A stretch of DNA of 64,000 nucleotides from Burkholderiales bacterium (GTDB taxonomy: Bacteria; Pseudomonadota; Gammaproteobacteria; Burkholderiales; Nitrosomonadaceae): contig JACKLR010000002.1 in the NCBI GenBank assembly GCA_024235795.1, positions 248,001 to 312,000 on the forward strand, written 5' to 3'. The notes beneath the pieces were generated by a model. That model ran no database searches. It was not told where the DNA came from and saw only the letters and a program-made list of their open reading frames with translations. The position numbers were made by a program, and so were the translations under genes. Positions 26,592 to 36,115 of this stretch are shown piece by piece. The stretch's first letter is position 1. Each line of letters opens with the position of its first letter.

Positions 26592-29021
26592 TCAGTTTGT
26601 CGCTGACTGTTTTGCGGGGAAACTTAGCCACGCTGCACCATACAACAGTAATGCCAGCACAATCACAGCATTAAAACCGATCGAAATAGCAAGTAATGTT
26701 GCCAGTACCGCACTGACAACCGAAGCGCATCCGTTAATTCCCCAAGCCCACGGGATCATGCCAGGTGCGATTTCGCTCAATTTTGCCAGTGCCAGCGGAA
26801 AAGGCATGCCCATAAAAAAGGCCAGCGGGGCGATTAGTAGTATTGTCAACGGAATTTTGAGCATGATTGCGGATGACATGAAATAACCAAAAATTTTCGG
26901 CAACACCAGCATATACAGCATACCGATAAAGAGTATTCCCGTTATCGAAAAAGTGATGGCAAGCCGGGATTTGTCTGAATTCAATAGCTGCCGGGAAAAA
27001 CCGCTGCCGAGTCCGGCAAAAACAAGAAAAGCTGTCAATACCAGTGCGACGGCATAGAGCGGGTGGTGGAGAAACAAAATAAATTTCTGGATAAATGCGA
27101 TTTCGATAAACAGAAATGCCAATCCAATTGCAGAAAAATACATGACCGTCCGGGTCTTGCTGACTGCGCTTTCTGGGTGTGTGTTTTTTGCAGTGAAGCG
27201 TAATGGCAGCAAAATCAGAATAATGCTTGCAACAATTGCCTGAACAAGCGTAGCGGCCAGCACCAGATAGCCGCCTTCGAGCAGCGACCCCCCCCCGCTT
27301 TCCCGAAGCGAGAATATTTCCGGGAGTACAGACCACTTAAAAAAGTGGAAAAAGTAAGGTCGGTCATCGGTGGCAGGGTGTAATGCAAACTTGTAGCGTT
27401 CGAAAAAAGCTTCGCGCGCATCGCCGAGTATGGCTTCTGCAGCCTGATAAAAATAAGAGTCCGCCAGGCGGTTGAATCGGTTGGTTTCTTCCGGATGAAT
27501 GCCGGGGTACCAGTCAATATCAAAAGAACGCGCCTGGGCAAATGTTTTAAGCGCCTCGATTTCGCCTGGGACAATCGGGTTGTTTTTTATCAGTAACGTA
27601 CCGGTTTGCCAGCTGCGCAGAAACATCAAGTGTTCACCCGGATTTTCAACACCGGATTTTTTTAACGCATCAACGGCTGTTGCAAACAGTTTCAGACTGT
27701 CGCGTGGCGGCAGTTTAATCCAGCGTGTAATGACCAGAAAGCCGTCGGGCTCCAGTCTTTTCAGCATGTCCTGAAGCGCTTCAACGGTATACAGATAGCT
27801 TTCATTCAATGCGAACAAACCAGCCGAAGACGCTGCAAATGAATCCAGTAACGCGATTTCGATCAGGTCATATTGTGTGCCTGAATCGCTAACAAATCCG
27901 CGGGCTTCTCCCTGATAAAGACGTATCTTTTTAGCGTTCAGCAGATTGCCTGTAAAGTCGGCATAATCGTCGCGTAGCAGGTTGATGAGCTGCGGATTCA
28001 GTTCCACCGCATCAATGCGGGGTACTGCATGATAGCGTGCCTGCAAAATACTGCTGCCACCGCCTGCACCGAGCACCAGCACATGTCCGGGTTGAAAAAG
28101 ATGGTAGGGTGCTGCCGAAGTGATTTGATCGAGGTAGGTGTAATCAGCCGGGTTGCCGGTTTCCCGGGTAATGGCCGTCATGCCGCCGCCATCGGTAAAA
28201 ACACCGATTTGCTCGGGTGGTTCGCCCGTGGCGTTCAGGCTTAACCCGGGTGCATGGCGCAGCGGTATGGTATGGCTTTGCAAGACCGAGAGCAGTCCCA
28301 GTGGGCTGGAATGCTCGCTAACAATTTCCGTGCCCTGGATGCGCAGCATTTGCGTCAATTCCTTGTAGGGGGACAACCGTAACTCGCTTTGATGATCAAC
28401 GGCGGCCATTGCGATACCTGTCAGCATCAATGCGGCAACAATCCGGCCGCGTGCGCTAACCTTTAATTCCCATGCGCCCAAAGCGGTGGCTGCCAGCCCC
28501 ATCAAGCCGATAAGCAGCAATGCCTGCAGGGGCATGGCAACAAATAGCAACAGAATGATGCCCAGGCAGCCGAGCCCGGCGCCACACAAATCAAAAGCAT
28601 AAATACGTGCAACACGCTGATGGTAACGGGTCAAAGTCAGCGCAATAGCATTGGCGGCAAAGAAAAAGGGCAGTGCAAGCAATAGATAAATTCCGAACAA
28701 TTGCAACGATTGCTGCTTATCCCAAAGAATTTCATCCGGGTTGAACGGTATCGATTGTGCTGCAAGAAAGCACCCCGTGCTGCTTATTGCAAACAGCGTG
28801 GTGTTGGTAAGAAAAAAAACCGAAAATCGTTTTGTGAAAGCCTTCTGGAAGATGGCGATAAACGTGCCGCTGGCGCCAAAACCGAGCAACGCCAGACTGA
28901 TGATCATATATGCAAAATGATGCCACTGAATAATGGAAAACAGTCGCATGAGCAATATTTCATACGCCAGCATGGCAGACGACAGCACTGCGATTGTGAA
29001 AAACGGTGGTCGTGATTCCAT
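26592..29021 (-). CDS. Membrane-bound spermidine-synthase-like protein
   Basis: An 809-residue protein: an N-terminal multi-helix membrane region (about residues 1-220), a central SpeE-like methyltransferase-fold domain and a C-terminal membrane region of about six helices. The central domain has LVLGAGGGSSILQARYHAVPR and DAVELNPQLINLLRDDYADF, with IRLYQGEARGFV, typical of spermidine synthases. The catalytic Asp region looks altered (EIALLDSFAASSAG instead of DxxDP), so polyamine synthesis is not certain. It is followed after nine bases by pcm on the same strand, reading upstream to downstream pcm then this gene. Function in this family is largely unknown. Confidence 0.85.
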   Translation of the reverse strand: MESRPPFFTIAVLSSAMLAYEILLMRLFSIIQWHHFAYMIISLALLGFGASGTFIAIFQKAFTKRFSVFFLTNTTLFAISSTGCFLAAQSIPFNPDEILWDKQQSLQLFGIYLLLALPFFFAANAIALTLTRYHQRVARIYAFDLCGAGLGCLGIILLLFVAMPLQALLLIGLMGLAATALGAWELKVSARGRIVAALMLTGIAMAAVDHQSELRLSPYKELTQMLRIQGTEIVSEHSSPLGLLSVLQSHTIPLRHAPGLSLNATGEPPEQIGVFTDGGGMTAITRETGNPADYTYLDQITSAAPYHLFQPGHVLVLGAGGGSSILQARYHAVPRIDAVELNPQLINLLRDDYADFTGNLLNAKKIRLYQGEARGFVSDSGTQYDLIEIALLDSFAASSAGLFALNESYLYTVEALQDMLKRLEPDGFLVITRWIKLPPRDSLKLFATAVDALKKSGVENPGEHLMFLRSWQTGTLLIKNNPIVPGEIEALKTFAQARSFDIDWYPGIHPEETNRFNRLADSYFYQAAEAILGDAREAFFERYKFALHPATDDRPYFFHFFKWSVLPEIFSLRESGGGSLLEGGYLVLAATLVQAIVASIILILLPLRFTAKNTHPESAVSKTRTVMYFSAIGLAFLFIEIAFIQKFILFLHHPLYAVALVLTAFLVFAGLGSGFSRQLLNSDKSRLAITFSITGILFIGMLYMLVLPKIFGYFMSSAIMLKIPLTILLIAPLAFFMGMPFPLALAKLSEIAPGMIPWAWGINGCASVVSAVLATLLAISIGFNAVIVLALLLYGAAWLSFPAKQSATN

Positions 29022-29030
29022 TGAAACGAA

Positions 29031-29786
29031 CTAATGTTTTCCAGTGAGCGGTACAAATGCAACAGGCAGTAATTGCCGTGTACTGACTTCGCCGTGTTCT
29101 GATTTTTCGATCAACAGCAATTCCTGAATTGCGAACCGTGAACCAACGGGAATCAACATGCGTCCACCCGGTTTAAGTTGTTTGATCAAGGGTGGCGGGA
29201 TATGGCTGGCAGCCGCCGTTACCATAATGGCATCGAAGGGCGCGTGTTCTTCCCAGCCATAATAGCCATCGCCGATTTTGAGTTCAATATTTTCGTAACC
29301 GAGTTGTTCCAGACGGGCTTTTGCCTGCTTGCCAAGCGGCGCTATGATTTCTATGCTATATGCCTTTTTAACGAGCTCGGAGAGTACGGCAATCTGGTAT
29401 CCTGAACCGGTGCCGATTTCCAGGACACGATCATTTTTTCCGACCTTCAATAAGTTGGTCATAATGGCCACAATGTAAGGCTGCGAGATCGTTTGACCAT
29501 GGCCAATTGGCAATGGCCTGTTCTCATAGGCTGAACTTTGCAGGCCTTTGGGTACAAATTCATGACGCGGTACTTTACCTAGAGCGTTAATAATATTTTC
29601 ATCCAGGTCGTCTTTTTCTAGGTTGCCGTAGCCGGCGCGTACATCCGCTTCGATTGCCTGAATCATTGCTGTTCTTTTCGCTGCATAAGAATCTTCAGCG
29701 ATAGTTGGGTTTGAAAGAAAAAATAGAAACAGGCTGGCTAAACCTGTCAAAAATAATTGATTGGGTAAAGAAAGAGAAAGATACAT
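29031..29786 (-). CDS. pcm: Protein-L-isoaspartate O-methyltransferase, exported
   Basis: Methylates isoaspartyl residues using S-adenosylmethionine, starting repair of damaged proteins. The 251-residue product has a signal peptide (NQLFLTGLASLFLFFLSNPT, predicted cut after the Ala that follows) and the full PCMT domain: VPRHEFVPKGLQSSAYENRP, IGHGQTISQPYIVAIM, the SAM loop VLEIGTGSGYQIAVL and FDAIMVTAAASHIPPPL. Periplasmic PCMTs are known in proteobacteria. SAM supply in the periplasm is an open point. It lies just upstream of the SpeE-like membrane gene, probably co-transcribed. Confidence 0.93.
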   Translation of the reverse strand: MYLSLSLPNQLFLTGLASLFLFFLSNPTIAEDSYAAKRTAMIQAIEADVRAGYGNLEKDDLDENIINALGKVPRHEFVPKGLQSSAYENRPLPIGHGQTISQPYIVAIMTNLLKVGKNDRVLEIGTGSGYQIAVLSELVKKAYSIEIIAPLGKQAKARLEQLGYENIELKIGDGYYGWEEHAPFDAIMVTAAASHIPPPLIKQLKPGGRMLIPVGSRFAIQELLLIEKSEHGEVSTRQLLPVAFVPLTGKH

Positions 29787-30020
29787 ATTGGCCTTCTATT
29801 GTGTTTGGTGTCTTTGTTTTAATGTAAGGCCGCTTTGATTTAATTCAATTCGAAGATCAATCTGTTCGGTTGTTTTTGACCAGGGAAATCAGATGTTCCT
29901 GGGTTATTGTTAATGCCGTTCAGTAAACAAACAAAACGGGTATCCGTTTGTATTGCACCGCACTGCCATGATACCTTTGTAGCATAAATTTGATGAATTC
30001 ATTTTCTGTTTTGTTATTTC

Positions 30021-31274
30021 ATGAGAGTGGTTGTTATTGCCATTACCTGTATTCTGTCTGCGTCATTTCTGTTGGAAGTTGGCAGCTCGTTGCTCGGCGT
30101 AGTGCAGCCGATACGTGGAATATCAGAAGGGTTTCCGAGATTTAGTATCGGAAGTCTCGGGTCTGCTTATTATCTTGGATTTATATTAGGCTGTTTATTC
30201 ATACCGCGATTCGTAAAACGATATGGCCATATCCGTTCTTTTACGGCTTTTGCTGCCATAACGGGATCTACAGCGCTTATCAATGCATTAATTATCGATC
30301 CGATGGCATGGATTTTGTTACGCATTGTGTTTGGTTTTTGCATGGCGGGTCTCTATACCATTATAGAAAGCTGGTTGAATGAGCTGGCAACAAAAAAAAC
30401 CCGTGGGCGTATTCTTGCGGGCTACATGGTTACTGTTTGGTTTGCTGTGTTGTCAGGAAAATTACTTTTTACGGTTCTTGACCCCTCCACGCTGTTACCT
30501 TTTGCTATTGTATCGATTGTCATTTCACTTTCACTAGTGCCCGTTGCATTGACAACAGGCATAGAACCAGAACACAAAGACGCTGTGGAATTTAGCCCTT
30601 GGCTTGTTTATCAGGCGGCGCCTGTTGGGTTTGTTACCTGTTTTCTGATAGGCATGACAAATGGCGCGCTTTGGGTGCTCGCTCCAGTCTATGCGCAGGA
30701 ACAGACACATTCGGTGGCTGCCATCGGTATTTTTATGGCTGCGATAGTGCTGGGTGGTGCACTTGCCCAGTGGCCTATTGGAAAGCTGTCCGATTTCGTA
30801 GATAGACGTTGGGTTATTCTCGCCAGCAGTTTGGCTGCGGCAGTATTTGGGAGCGGGCTCGCCATGATCAACCCAGTCAGCGAGTCTAAGCTGCTAATAC
30901 TTGCATTCGGTTTTGGCGCCGCCAATTTGCCACTCTACTCGTTGTGCATCGCACATGTTAATGACAAGATGAGCGCGGATGTGTTTGTCGAGGTGAGTGG
31001 ACAGCTTCTTCTCATTATGGGCCTGGGAGCAATTATAGGTCCCTTGTTTGCTGCATTGTGTATCGATATCATTGGTTCGCTGGCGCTTTTTGTTTATACA
31101 GCAATCATTCATGCCTTGATCGCCTGTCATGCGCTTTGGCGCATTAACAGGATTGAGCCTGTGCCAAAAGCGGAACAAGTACCCTACACTGCTGTTCCAA
31201 ATACAACACCGCTTGTTTTTGAAATGCAATCTACGTCAACGATAGATGATGGTGAACAGCATGCGAGCAAGTAG
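30021..31274 (+). CDS. MFS transporter, YcaD-like
   Basis: A 417-residue major facilitator with 12 predicted membrane helices. It starts MRVVVIAITCILSASFLLEV; the loop 2-3 region CLFIPRFVKRYGHIRSFTAF matches the MFS signature, and ESWLNELATKKTRGRILAGYM is typical of the YcaD group. The C-terminal tail is polar. YcaD-type transporters have no well-defined substrate. It is a single gene divergent from pcm. Confidence 0.88.
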   Translation: MRVVVIAITCILSASFLLEVGSSLLGVVQPIRGISEGFPRFSIGSLGSAYYLGFILGCLFIPRFVKRYGHIRSFTAFAAITGSTALINALIIDPMAWILLRIVFGFCMAGLYTIIESWLNELATKKTRGRILAGYMVTVWFAVLSGKLLFTVLDPSTLLPFAIVSIVISLSLVPVALTTGIEPEHKDAVEFSPWLVYQAAPVGFVTCFLIGMTNGALWVLAPVYAQEQTHSVAAIGIFMAAIVLGGALAQWPIGKLSDFVDRRWVILASSLAAAVFGSGLAMINPVSESKLLILAFGFGAANLPLYSLCIAHVNDKMSADVFVEVSGQLLLIMGLGAIIGPLFAALCIDIIGSLALFVYTAIIHALIACHALWRINRIEPVPKAEQVPYTAVPNTTPLVFEMQSTSTIDDGEQHASK

Positions 31275-31507
31275 CTTTGTCTATCCAAATAAAGGCTGAA
31301 TAAGGAAGATTGGAGGCAACAGGCATGTTAACATGAGTTTATACAAGGAATCATGGTATGGCATGGTATGTTGTAGGTTGTATACATGTAATGATCGTTG
31401 CGCCTTAAGAATGGCACTTAAGGGATATGACATTATGCCGGAATAAGCTGGATGTAAAATAGTATTTATTAAACCAATATGTTAAAACCTTAGCTTGTTA
31501 AGCAATT

Positions 31508-31912
31508 ATGAAAAAACTACTAGTAATTTTAACGTTTATTCTTTTCAGTACCCCTGCACTGGCTGAGTGGACTCGAATCGGTGAAAGTGATGATGAAGGT
31601 GGTTACATCATTTATGCTGATTTGACTTCGATGCAAAAAGCAGGGGGGCGGGTCAGAATGTGGGTTTTGTTTGACTATAACACTGAACAAAAAGCCTCGG
31701 GAACCATCTTTTTGTCCAAAAAAATGCGGCGTAATTACAACTGTAAAGAAGCAGGAATAAGAACGCTCGCGTTTTCGCTATACAGTTGGAATATGGAAAA
31801 GGGGGATTTGCTCCGTTCCTACAATCAACCGCGGGGATGGGAAAGAATCCAGCCGGGCAGTGCGAAAGAGATAGAGTGGAAAGAGGCCTGTGGTGAAGCG
31901 AATGACCCCTGA
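31508..31912 (+). CDS. Surface-adhesin E-like exported protein
   Basis: A 134-residue protein with a clean signal peptide (MKKLLVILTFILFSTPALA, cut before EWTRIG). The mature domain reads GGYIIYADLTSMQKAGGRVR, MWVLFDYN, MRRNYNCKEAGIRTLAFSLY and WERIQPGSAKEIEWKEACGE, the pattern of the surface-adhesin protein E family with its two conserved Cys. In Haemophilus, protein E binds host matrix proteins; in environmental bacteria the role is unknown. It is 233 bases from the transporter and 48 from the next gene. Confidence 0.82.
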   Translation: MKKLLVILTFILFSTPALAEWTRIGESDDEGGYIIYADLTSMQKAGGRVRMWVLFDYNTEQKASGTIFLSKKMRRNYNCKEAGIRTLAFSLYSWNMEKGDLLRSYNQPRGWERIQPGSAKEIEWKEACGEANDP

Positions 31913-31960
31913 AATAAATACTTGGTTAATCCAATAAATTGACATCGTTGACGTTTCACT

Positions 31961-33112
31961 ATGAAACGTATCGGCTTTCTTATCAATCCAATTGCCGGCA
32001 TGGGAGGACGGGTTGGGCTGAAAGGCACTGATGGCGTTGTTGACGAAGCGCGTAAACTGGGCGCGCAGCCTGTAGCACCGCAACGTGCTGCGGAGGCGAT
32101 GCGAACGCTTTCAAGGATGTTGGCAAATGCGGAACCGGAACTGAAACTGATGCCGATTCGATGGTTGACCTGCTCCGGCTCGATGGGTGAGGATATACTT
32201 CGGTCTTCGGGTTTTGCCAAAAATGACATAGAGATTGTCTATACGCCATCTGGCGAATCGACGGCAGAAGATACCCGGCTTGCTGTGCAACGTTTTCTGG
32301 GTCACGATATTGCACTGATACTTTTTTGTGGCGGAGACGGTACGGCAAGAGATATATGCAGCATTGTTGGCCTTAAAGTCCCGATTCTGGGAATTCCGTC
32401 AGGTGTCAAGATGTACTCCGGTGTTTTTGGGACAAGTCCTGCGCGAACCGCTGAGATTGCGTGCAATTTCCTGCGGGGTGGCCTCACAACGGTACAGGCT
32501 GAGGTGCTGGATCTCAATGAAGCGCGTTATCGGGAGGGCGAATGGATTGTGCAGCTTTTTCATACCGTGTTAACGCCCGATGAACCGATGCATGTCCAAT
32601 CGGCCAAGGCGCTGATCGAAGATGCAAGTGATGCGGAAGTCAAGAATGCCATCGCGGAATTTTTACTGGAGCTGTTTCAGCGGGATGAAATTGAGCTTGT
32701 TCTGCTTGGCCCTGGCAGTACAGTCAATTCGGTCGGTAATCGATGGGGAATAAAAAAAACATTGCTCGGGATCGATGCGGTTGTCCAGGGTAAGCTTGTG
32801 GGTTGCGATCTGAATGAGCGCCAGATTCTCAATTTGCTCGCAGAATTCAAAACCCGTAAACTGGTTTTAAGTCCTATTGGTGCGCAGGGGTTTGTGCTAG
32901 GCAGGGGGAATTTGCAGCTTAGCCCCGATGTCATTCGGGCTATAGGCTCTCAAAATATCATGGTGATTGCCACGCCTGCCAAGCTTGCGCGCACGCCGGT
33001 GCTCCGGTTTGATACCGGCGATGCTGCGCTGGACAGTGAACTGGCAGGCGATGGTTACATTCGTGTCATTACCGGTTATCGCCGCAGGCGGCTGGTGAAG
33101 ACAATGCTTTAA
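31961..33112 (+). CDS. ATP-NAD kinase family protein
   Basis: A 383-residue protein of the ATP-NAD/AcoX kinase family. It starts MKRIGFLINPIAGMGGRVGL, has the nucleotide-binding motif LFCGGDGTARDI near residue 125, then PILGIPSGVKMYSGVFG. The C-terminal half, with LGPGSTVNSVGNRWGIKKT and LGIDAV, fits the longer AcoX-like branch and not canonical NadK. The substrate is not known. The gene ends 18 bases before gcvPA, so it is likely co-transcribed with the glycine cleavage genes. Confidence 0.88.
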   Translation: MKRIGFLINPIAGMGGRVGLKGTDGVVDEARKLGAQPVAPQRAAEAMRTLSRMLANAEPELKLMPIRWLTCSGSMGEDILRSSGFAKNDIEIVYTPSGESTAEDTRLAVQRFLGHDIALILFCGGDGTARDICSIVGLKVPILGIPSGVKMYSGVFGTSPARTAEIACNFLRGGLTTVQAEVLDLNEARYREGEWIVQLFHTVLTPDEPMHVQSAKALIEDASDAEVKNAIAEFLLELFQRDEIELVLLGPGSTVNSVGNRWGIKKTLLGIDAVVQGKLVGCDLNERQILNLLAEFKTRKLVLSPIGAQGFVLGRGNLQLSPDVIRAIGSQNIMVIATPAKLARTPVLRFDTGDAALDSELAGDGYIRVITGYRRRRLVKTML

Positions 33113-33130
33113 TGGGGGGGTGAAGCAAGT

Positions 33131-34483
33131 ATGAGTTATTTGCCGCATACCGAATCGGAACGCCGTGCGATGCTTAATACGCTGGGCATATCGTGCATGG
33201 AAGAACTGTTTGCAGACATTCCGGAACATGTCCGTTTCCCCGATTTGAAATTGCCGCTGCCGCTCTCGCAGATGGAACTGGAAAAACACCTGCGCGAACT
33301 GGCCGGTCAAAATGTGAATGCATCGAGTCATGAATGTTTTCTGGGCGCAGGCGCATATCATCACTATATTCCGGCAACTGTGGATTATGTCACTAGTCGG
33401 GGCGAGTTTTTTACCGCCTACACGCCCTACCAGCCCGAAGCCAGCCAGGGCATGCTGCAGGCCATGTTCGAATATCAAAGCATGATCTGTCAGTTGACCG
33501 AAATGGATGTGACAAACGCCAGTCACTATGACGGCGCGACGGCGCTGGCGGAAGCGGTGCGCATGGCGCTCAATCTTGCATCGGACGAGCGGCAGAAAGT
33601 CATTCTATCGTCCGCGGTCAATCCACATTACCGGGAAACGGTACGGACTTATCTACTGGGCAGCGAAGCGTCGCTGATCGGTGAAAACGCCGCGCCGGGC
33701 GATATGGACAGTCTGGTAGCGCTGCTTGACGATCAGGTTGCTGCATTGGTGATTCAAAACCCGAATTTTCTGGGACAGTTTGAGGATGTTGCCGGACTTG
33801 CTGAGAAGGTACATCAGGCCGGGGCGCTTTTGATTGTGGTGACTGATCCCATTGCGCTTGGTCTGTTTCAATCGCCGGGTTCGTACGGTGCCGACGTGGT
33901 TGTTGCCGACGGCCAGCCGCTCGGCATCCCGCTGTCATTTGGCGGACCGTACCTCGGGATTCTTGCGACGCGTATGCAATATGTACGTCAGATGCCTGGT
34001 CGACTGGTGGGCGAAACGGTCGATCAGTCCGGCAGACGCGGCTATGTGTTGACGCTTGCGGCGCGTGAACAGCATATCCGGCGTGCGAAAGCGACCAGTA
34101 ATATCTGCACGAACGCCGGTTTGATGGCGCTGGCAGCAGCGACATATCTGGCTACATTGGGTAAATCCGGCCTGCGGCGGGTAGCCGAGCTGTGTTACCA
34201 CAAAAGCCATTTCGCTGCGCAGCAACTTGCCGAACGGGCAGGGTTGGAAATCAATCCGCATAAACCCGGTCAACCGTTTTTCAAGGAATTCAGCGTACAA
34301 CTGCCGCGCCCGGCAGAGGAAGTCAATCGTATTCTGCTGGAAGATTTCGGCATTATCGGCGGTTTTGATCTGGGTTCCTGTTACTCTGGATTTGAACAAC
34401 AGATGTTGATCGCGGTGACCGAGATGAAGACCAGAGCGGCAATTGACCGGCTGGTTGATGCATTGGCGAAAATCACAGTATGA
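33131..34483 (+). CDS. gcvPA: Glycine decarboxylase P-protein subunit 1
   Basis: N-terminal half of the split P-protein that decarboxylates glycine in the glycine cleavage complex. The 450-residue product has the typical opening SYLPHTESERRAMLNTLGI and conserved FLGAGAYHHYIPATVDYV, YTPYQPEASQGMLQAMFEYQ, PLSFGGPYLGILAT and LTLAAREQHIRRAKATSNIC. The active-site Lys is on the partner subunit. gcvPB follows with a 21-base gap. gcvT and gcvH are not in this window. Confidence 0.96.
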   Translation: MSYLPHTESERRAMLNTLGISCMEELFADIPEHVRFPDLKLPLPLSQMELEKHLRELAGQNVNASSHECFLGAGAYHHYIPATVDYVTSRGEFFTAYTPYQPEASQGMLQAMFEYQSMICQLTEMDVTNASHYDGATALAEAVRMALNLASDERQKVILSSAVNPHYRETVRTYLLGSEASLIGENAAPGDMDSLVALLDDQVAALVIQNPNFLGQFEDVAGLAEKVHQAGALLIVVTDPIALGLFQSPGSYGADVVVADGQPLGIPLSFGGPYLGILATRMQYVRQMPGRLVGETVDQSGRRGYVLTLAAREQHIRRAKATSNICTNAGLMALAAATYLATLGKSGLRRVAELCYHKSHFAAQQLAERAGLEINPHKPGQPFFKEFSVQLPRPAEEVNRILLEDFGIIGGFDLGSCYSGFEQQMLIAVTEMKTRAAIDRLVDALAKITV

Positions 34484-34504
34484 ATGCGGGGAGGGCGAAC
34501 GAAT

Positions 34505-35968
34505 ATGCCTGAAACAGATAAACACAGCATTGAGAAAACGGTTTATGAATTGAGTTCCACAGGCCGCAGCACGAATTTGATGCCTGAATGCGATGTGCCT
34601 GAGACCGAACTGCCTGTTGACTTGTTGCGCGAGGATTTACATTTGTCCGAACTGTCCGAACTTGACGTGGTACGGCATTTTATCCACCTATCGCAACGTA
34701 ATTTCAGCGTCGACGGCGGGTTCTATCCATTGGGTTCATGTACCATGAAGTACAACCCGAAAGTCAACGAAGTCTGTGCGCGGTTGGAAGGCTTTGCGCA
34801 GTCGCATCCGTTGCAGCGGGATGATACGGTACAGGGTAATCTTGCGTTGATGTTTGAGTTGCAGGAGTGGCTCAAGGAAATCGGCGGTTTTGCAGCCGTC
34901 TCATTGCAACCGACGGCGGGCGCGCAAGGCGAACTGACGGCATTGCTAATGATGCGCGCCTATTTTCGCGACCGTGGGGAAACCGGACGCACACAAATAC
35001 TGATACCCGACTCGGCGCACGGTACCAATCCGGCGTCAACCACCATGGCGGGTTTTGAAGCACTTGAAATTCCCTCCGACGAACACGGCAATCTCGATCT
35101 CGCCGCGCTAAGGACAGTTTGCGACGTGTCGGTTGCGGGTCTGATGATTACGAACCCCAATACGCTGGGGTTGTTCGAGCGCGATATCGAAACCATTGTT
35201 CAGTGCGTGCACGACTGCGGCGGGCTGGTTTACGGCGACGGCGCGAATATGAACGCGCTCGCCGGTGTGGTGCGGCCGGGCGATCTGGGTATCGATATCA
35301 TGCATTACAATCTGCACAAAACATTCGGCACGCCACATGGCGGTGGCGGGCCGGGTTCCGGTCCACTGGGCGTAAGCGAAAAACTGGCCGACTATCTACC
35401 CGGACCGATGGTGCGCCAAACGAATAACACGGAGAAATTGCAATTCAGTTTTTCGCTTTTTACGCCAGAAAAAACCATCGGCCGGATGAACAGCCACTTC
35501 GGCAGTTTCGGCGTGTTTGTTCGAGCATATGCCTACATCCTGCAGCATGGCGCGGAAGGGCTGAAACAGAATGCCCTGCATGCTGTGCTGAATGCCAACT
35601 ACCTACGCGAACTGCTGCGCAGCGTCTATCCGCTGTCCCATGATCGTATCTGCATGCATGAATTTGTCTTGCAGGGCAAAATCGAAGGCAGCAGCGTGCG
35701 TGCGGTAGACATCAGCAAACGGCTGCTCGATTACGACTTTCATCCGCCAACCACGTATTTTCCGCTGATCGTTTCCGAAGCCCTCATGATCGAACCGACT
35801 GAAACGGAAAACAAACAAACGCTTGATGCGTTTGCCGAAGCATTGAAGGTAATAGCACGGGAGGCGACCGATAATCCGGAAATACTGCACACCGCGCCAC
35901 ATACGATGCCGGTAGGGCGTTTGGATGAGGTGCGTGCTGCGCGTCAGCTCAAGCTGCGCGGTGATTAA
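34505..35968 (+). CDS. gcvPB: Glycine decarboxylase P-protein subunit 2
   Basis: Pyridoxal-phosphate subunit of the split P-protein, 487 residues. ATG 34505 is preceded by GGGGAGG, so it is preferred over the frame start at 34484. The PLP Lys lies in MHYNLHKTFGTPHGGGGPGS (about residue 270); SVDGGFYPLGSCTMKYNP and DSAHGTNPASTTMAGF are also conserved. The last 87 bases before the final few codons recur at 36641-36727, so this end of the gene was involved in a rearrangement; the protein here is still complete. Confidence 0.96.
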   Translation: MPETDKHSIEKTVYELSSTGRSTNLMPECDVPETELPVDLLREDLHLSELSELDVVRHFIHLSQRNFSVDGGFYPLGSCTMKYNPKVNEVCARLEGFAQSHPLQRDDTVQGNLALMFELQEWLKEIGGFAAVSLQPTAGAQGELTALLMMRAYFRDRGETGRTQILIPDSAHGTNPASTTMAGFEALEIPSDEHGNLDLAALRTVCDVSVAGLMITNPNTLGLFERDIETIVQCVHDCGGLVYGDGANMNALAGVVRPGDLGIDIMHYNLHKTFGTPHGGGGPGSGPLGVSEKLADYLPGPMVRQTNNTEKLQFSFSLFTPEKTIGRMNSHFGSFGVFVRAYAYILQHGAEGLKQNALHAVLNANYLRELLRSVYPLSHDRICMHEFVLQGKIEGSSVRAVDISKRLLDYDFHPPTTYFPLIVSEALMIEPTETENKQTLDAFAEALKVIAREATDNPEILHTAPHTMPVGRLDEVRAARQLKLRGD

Positions 35969-36115
35969 AGGCCAACAAAGAAATAATCTGAATAGTATTT
36001 GAATTTATTGCACAATAGGTATTATGCAATGATGGCACCTCATTACAAATGAGAGATATGAACAAATGCATGCATCCGTTAAACCATTTAGACGATAGCA
36101 TTAACCATACAGATC

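Noticed and set aside
29031..29786. Cytoplasmic PCMT with a later start
   Set aside because: The hydrophobic N-terminus is in frame with the best start and ends in a typical signal cleavage pattern; a cytoplasmic form cannot be excluded but is less likely.
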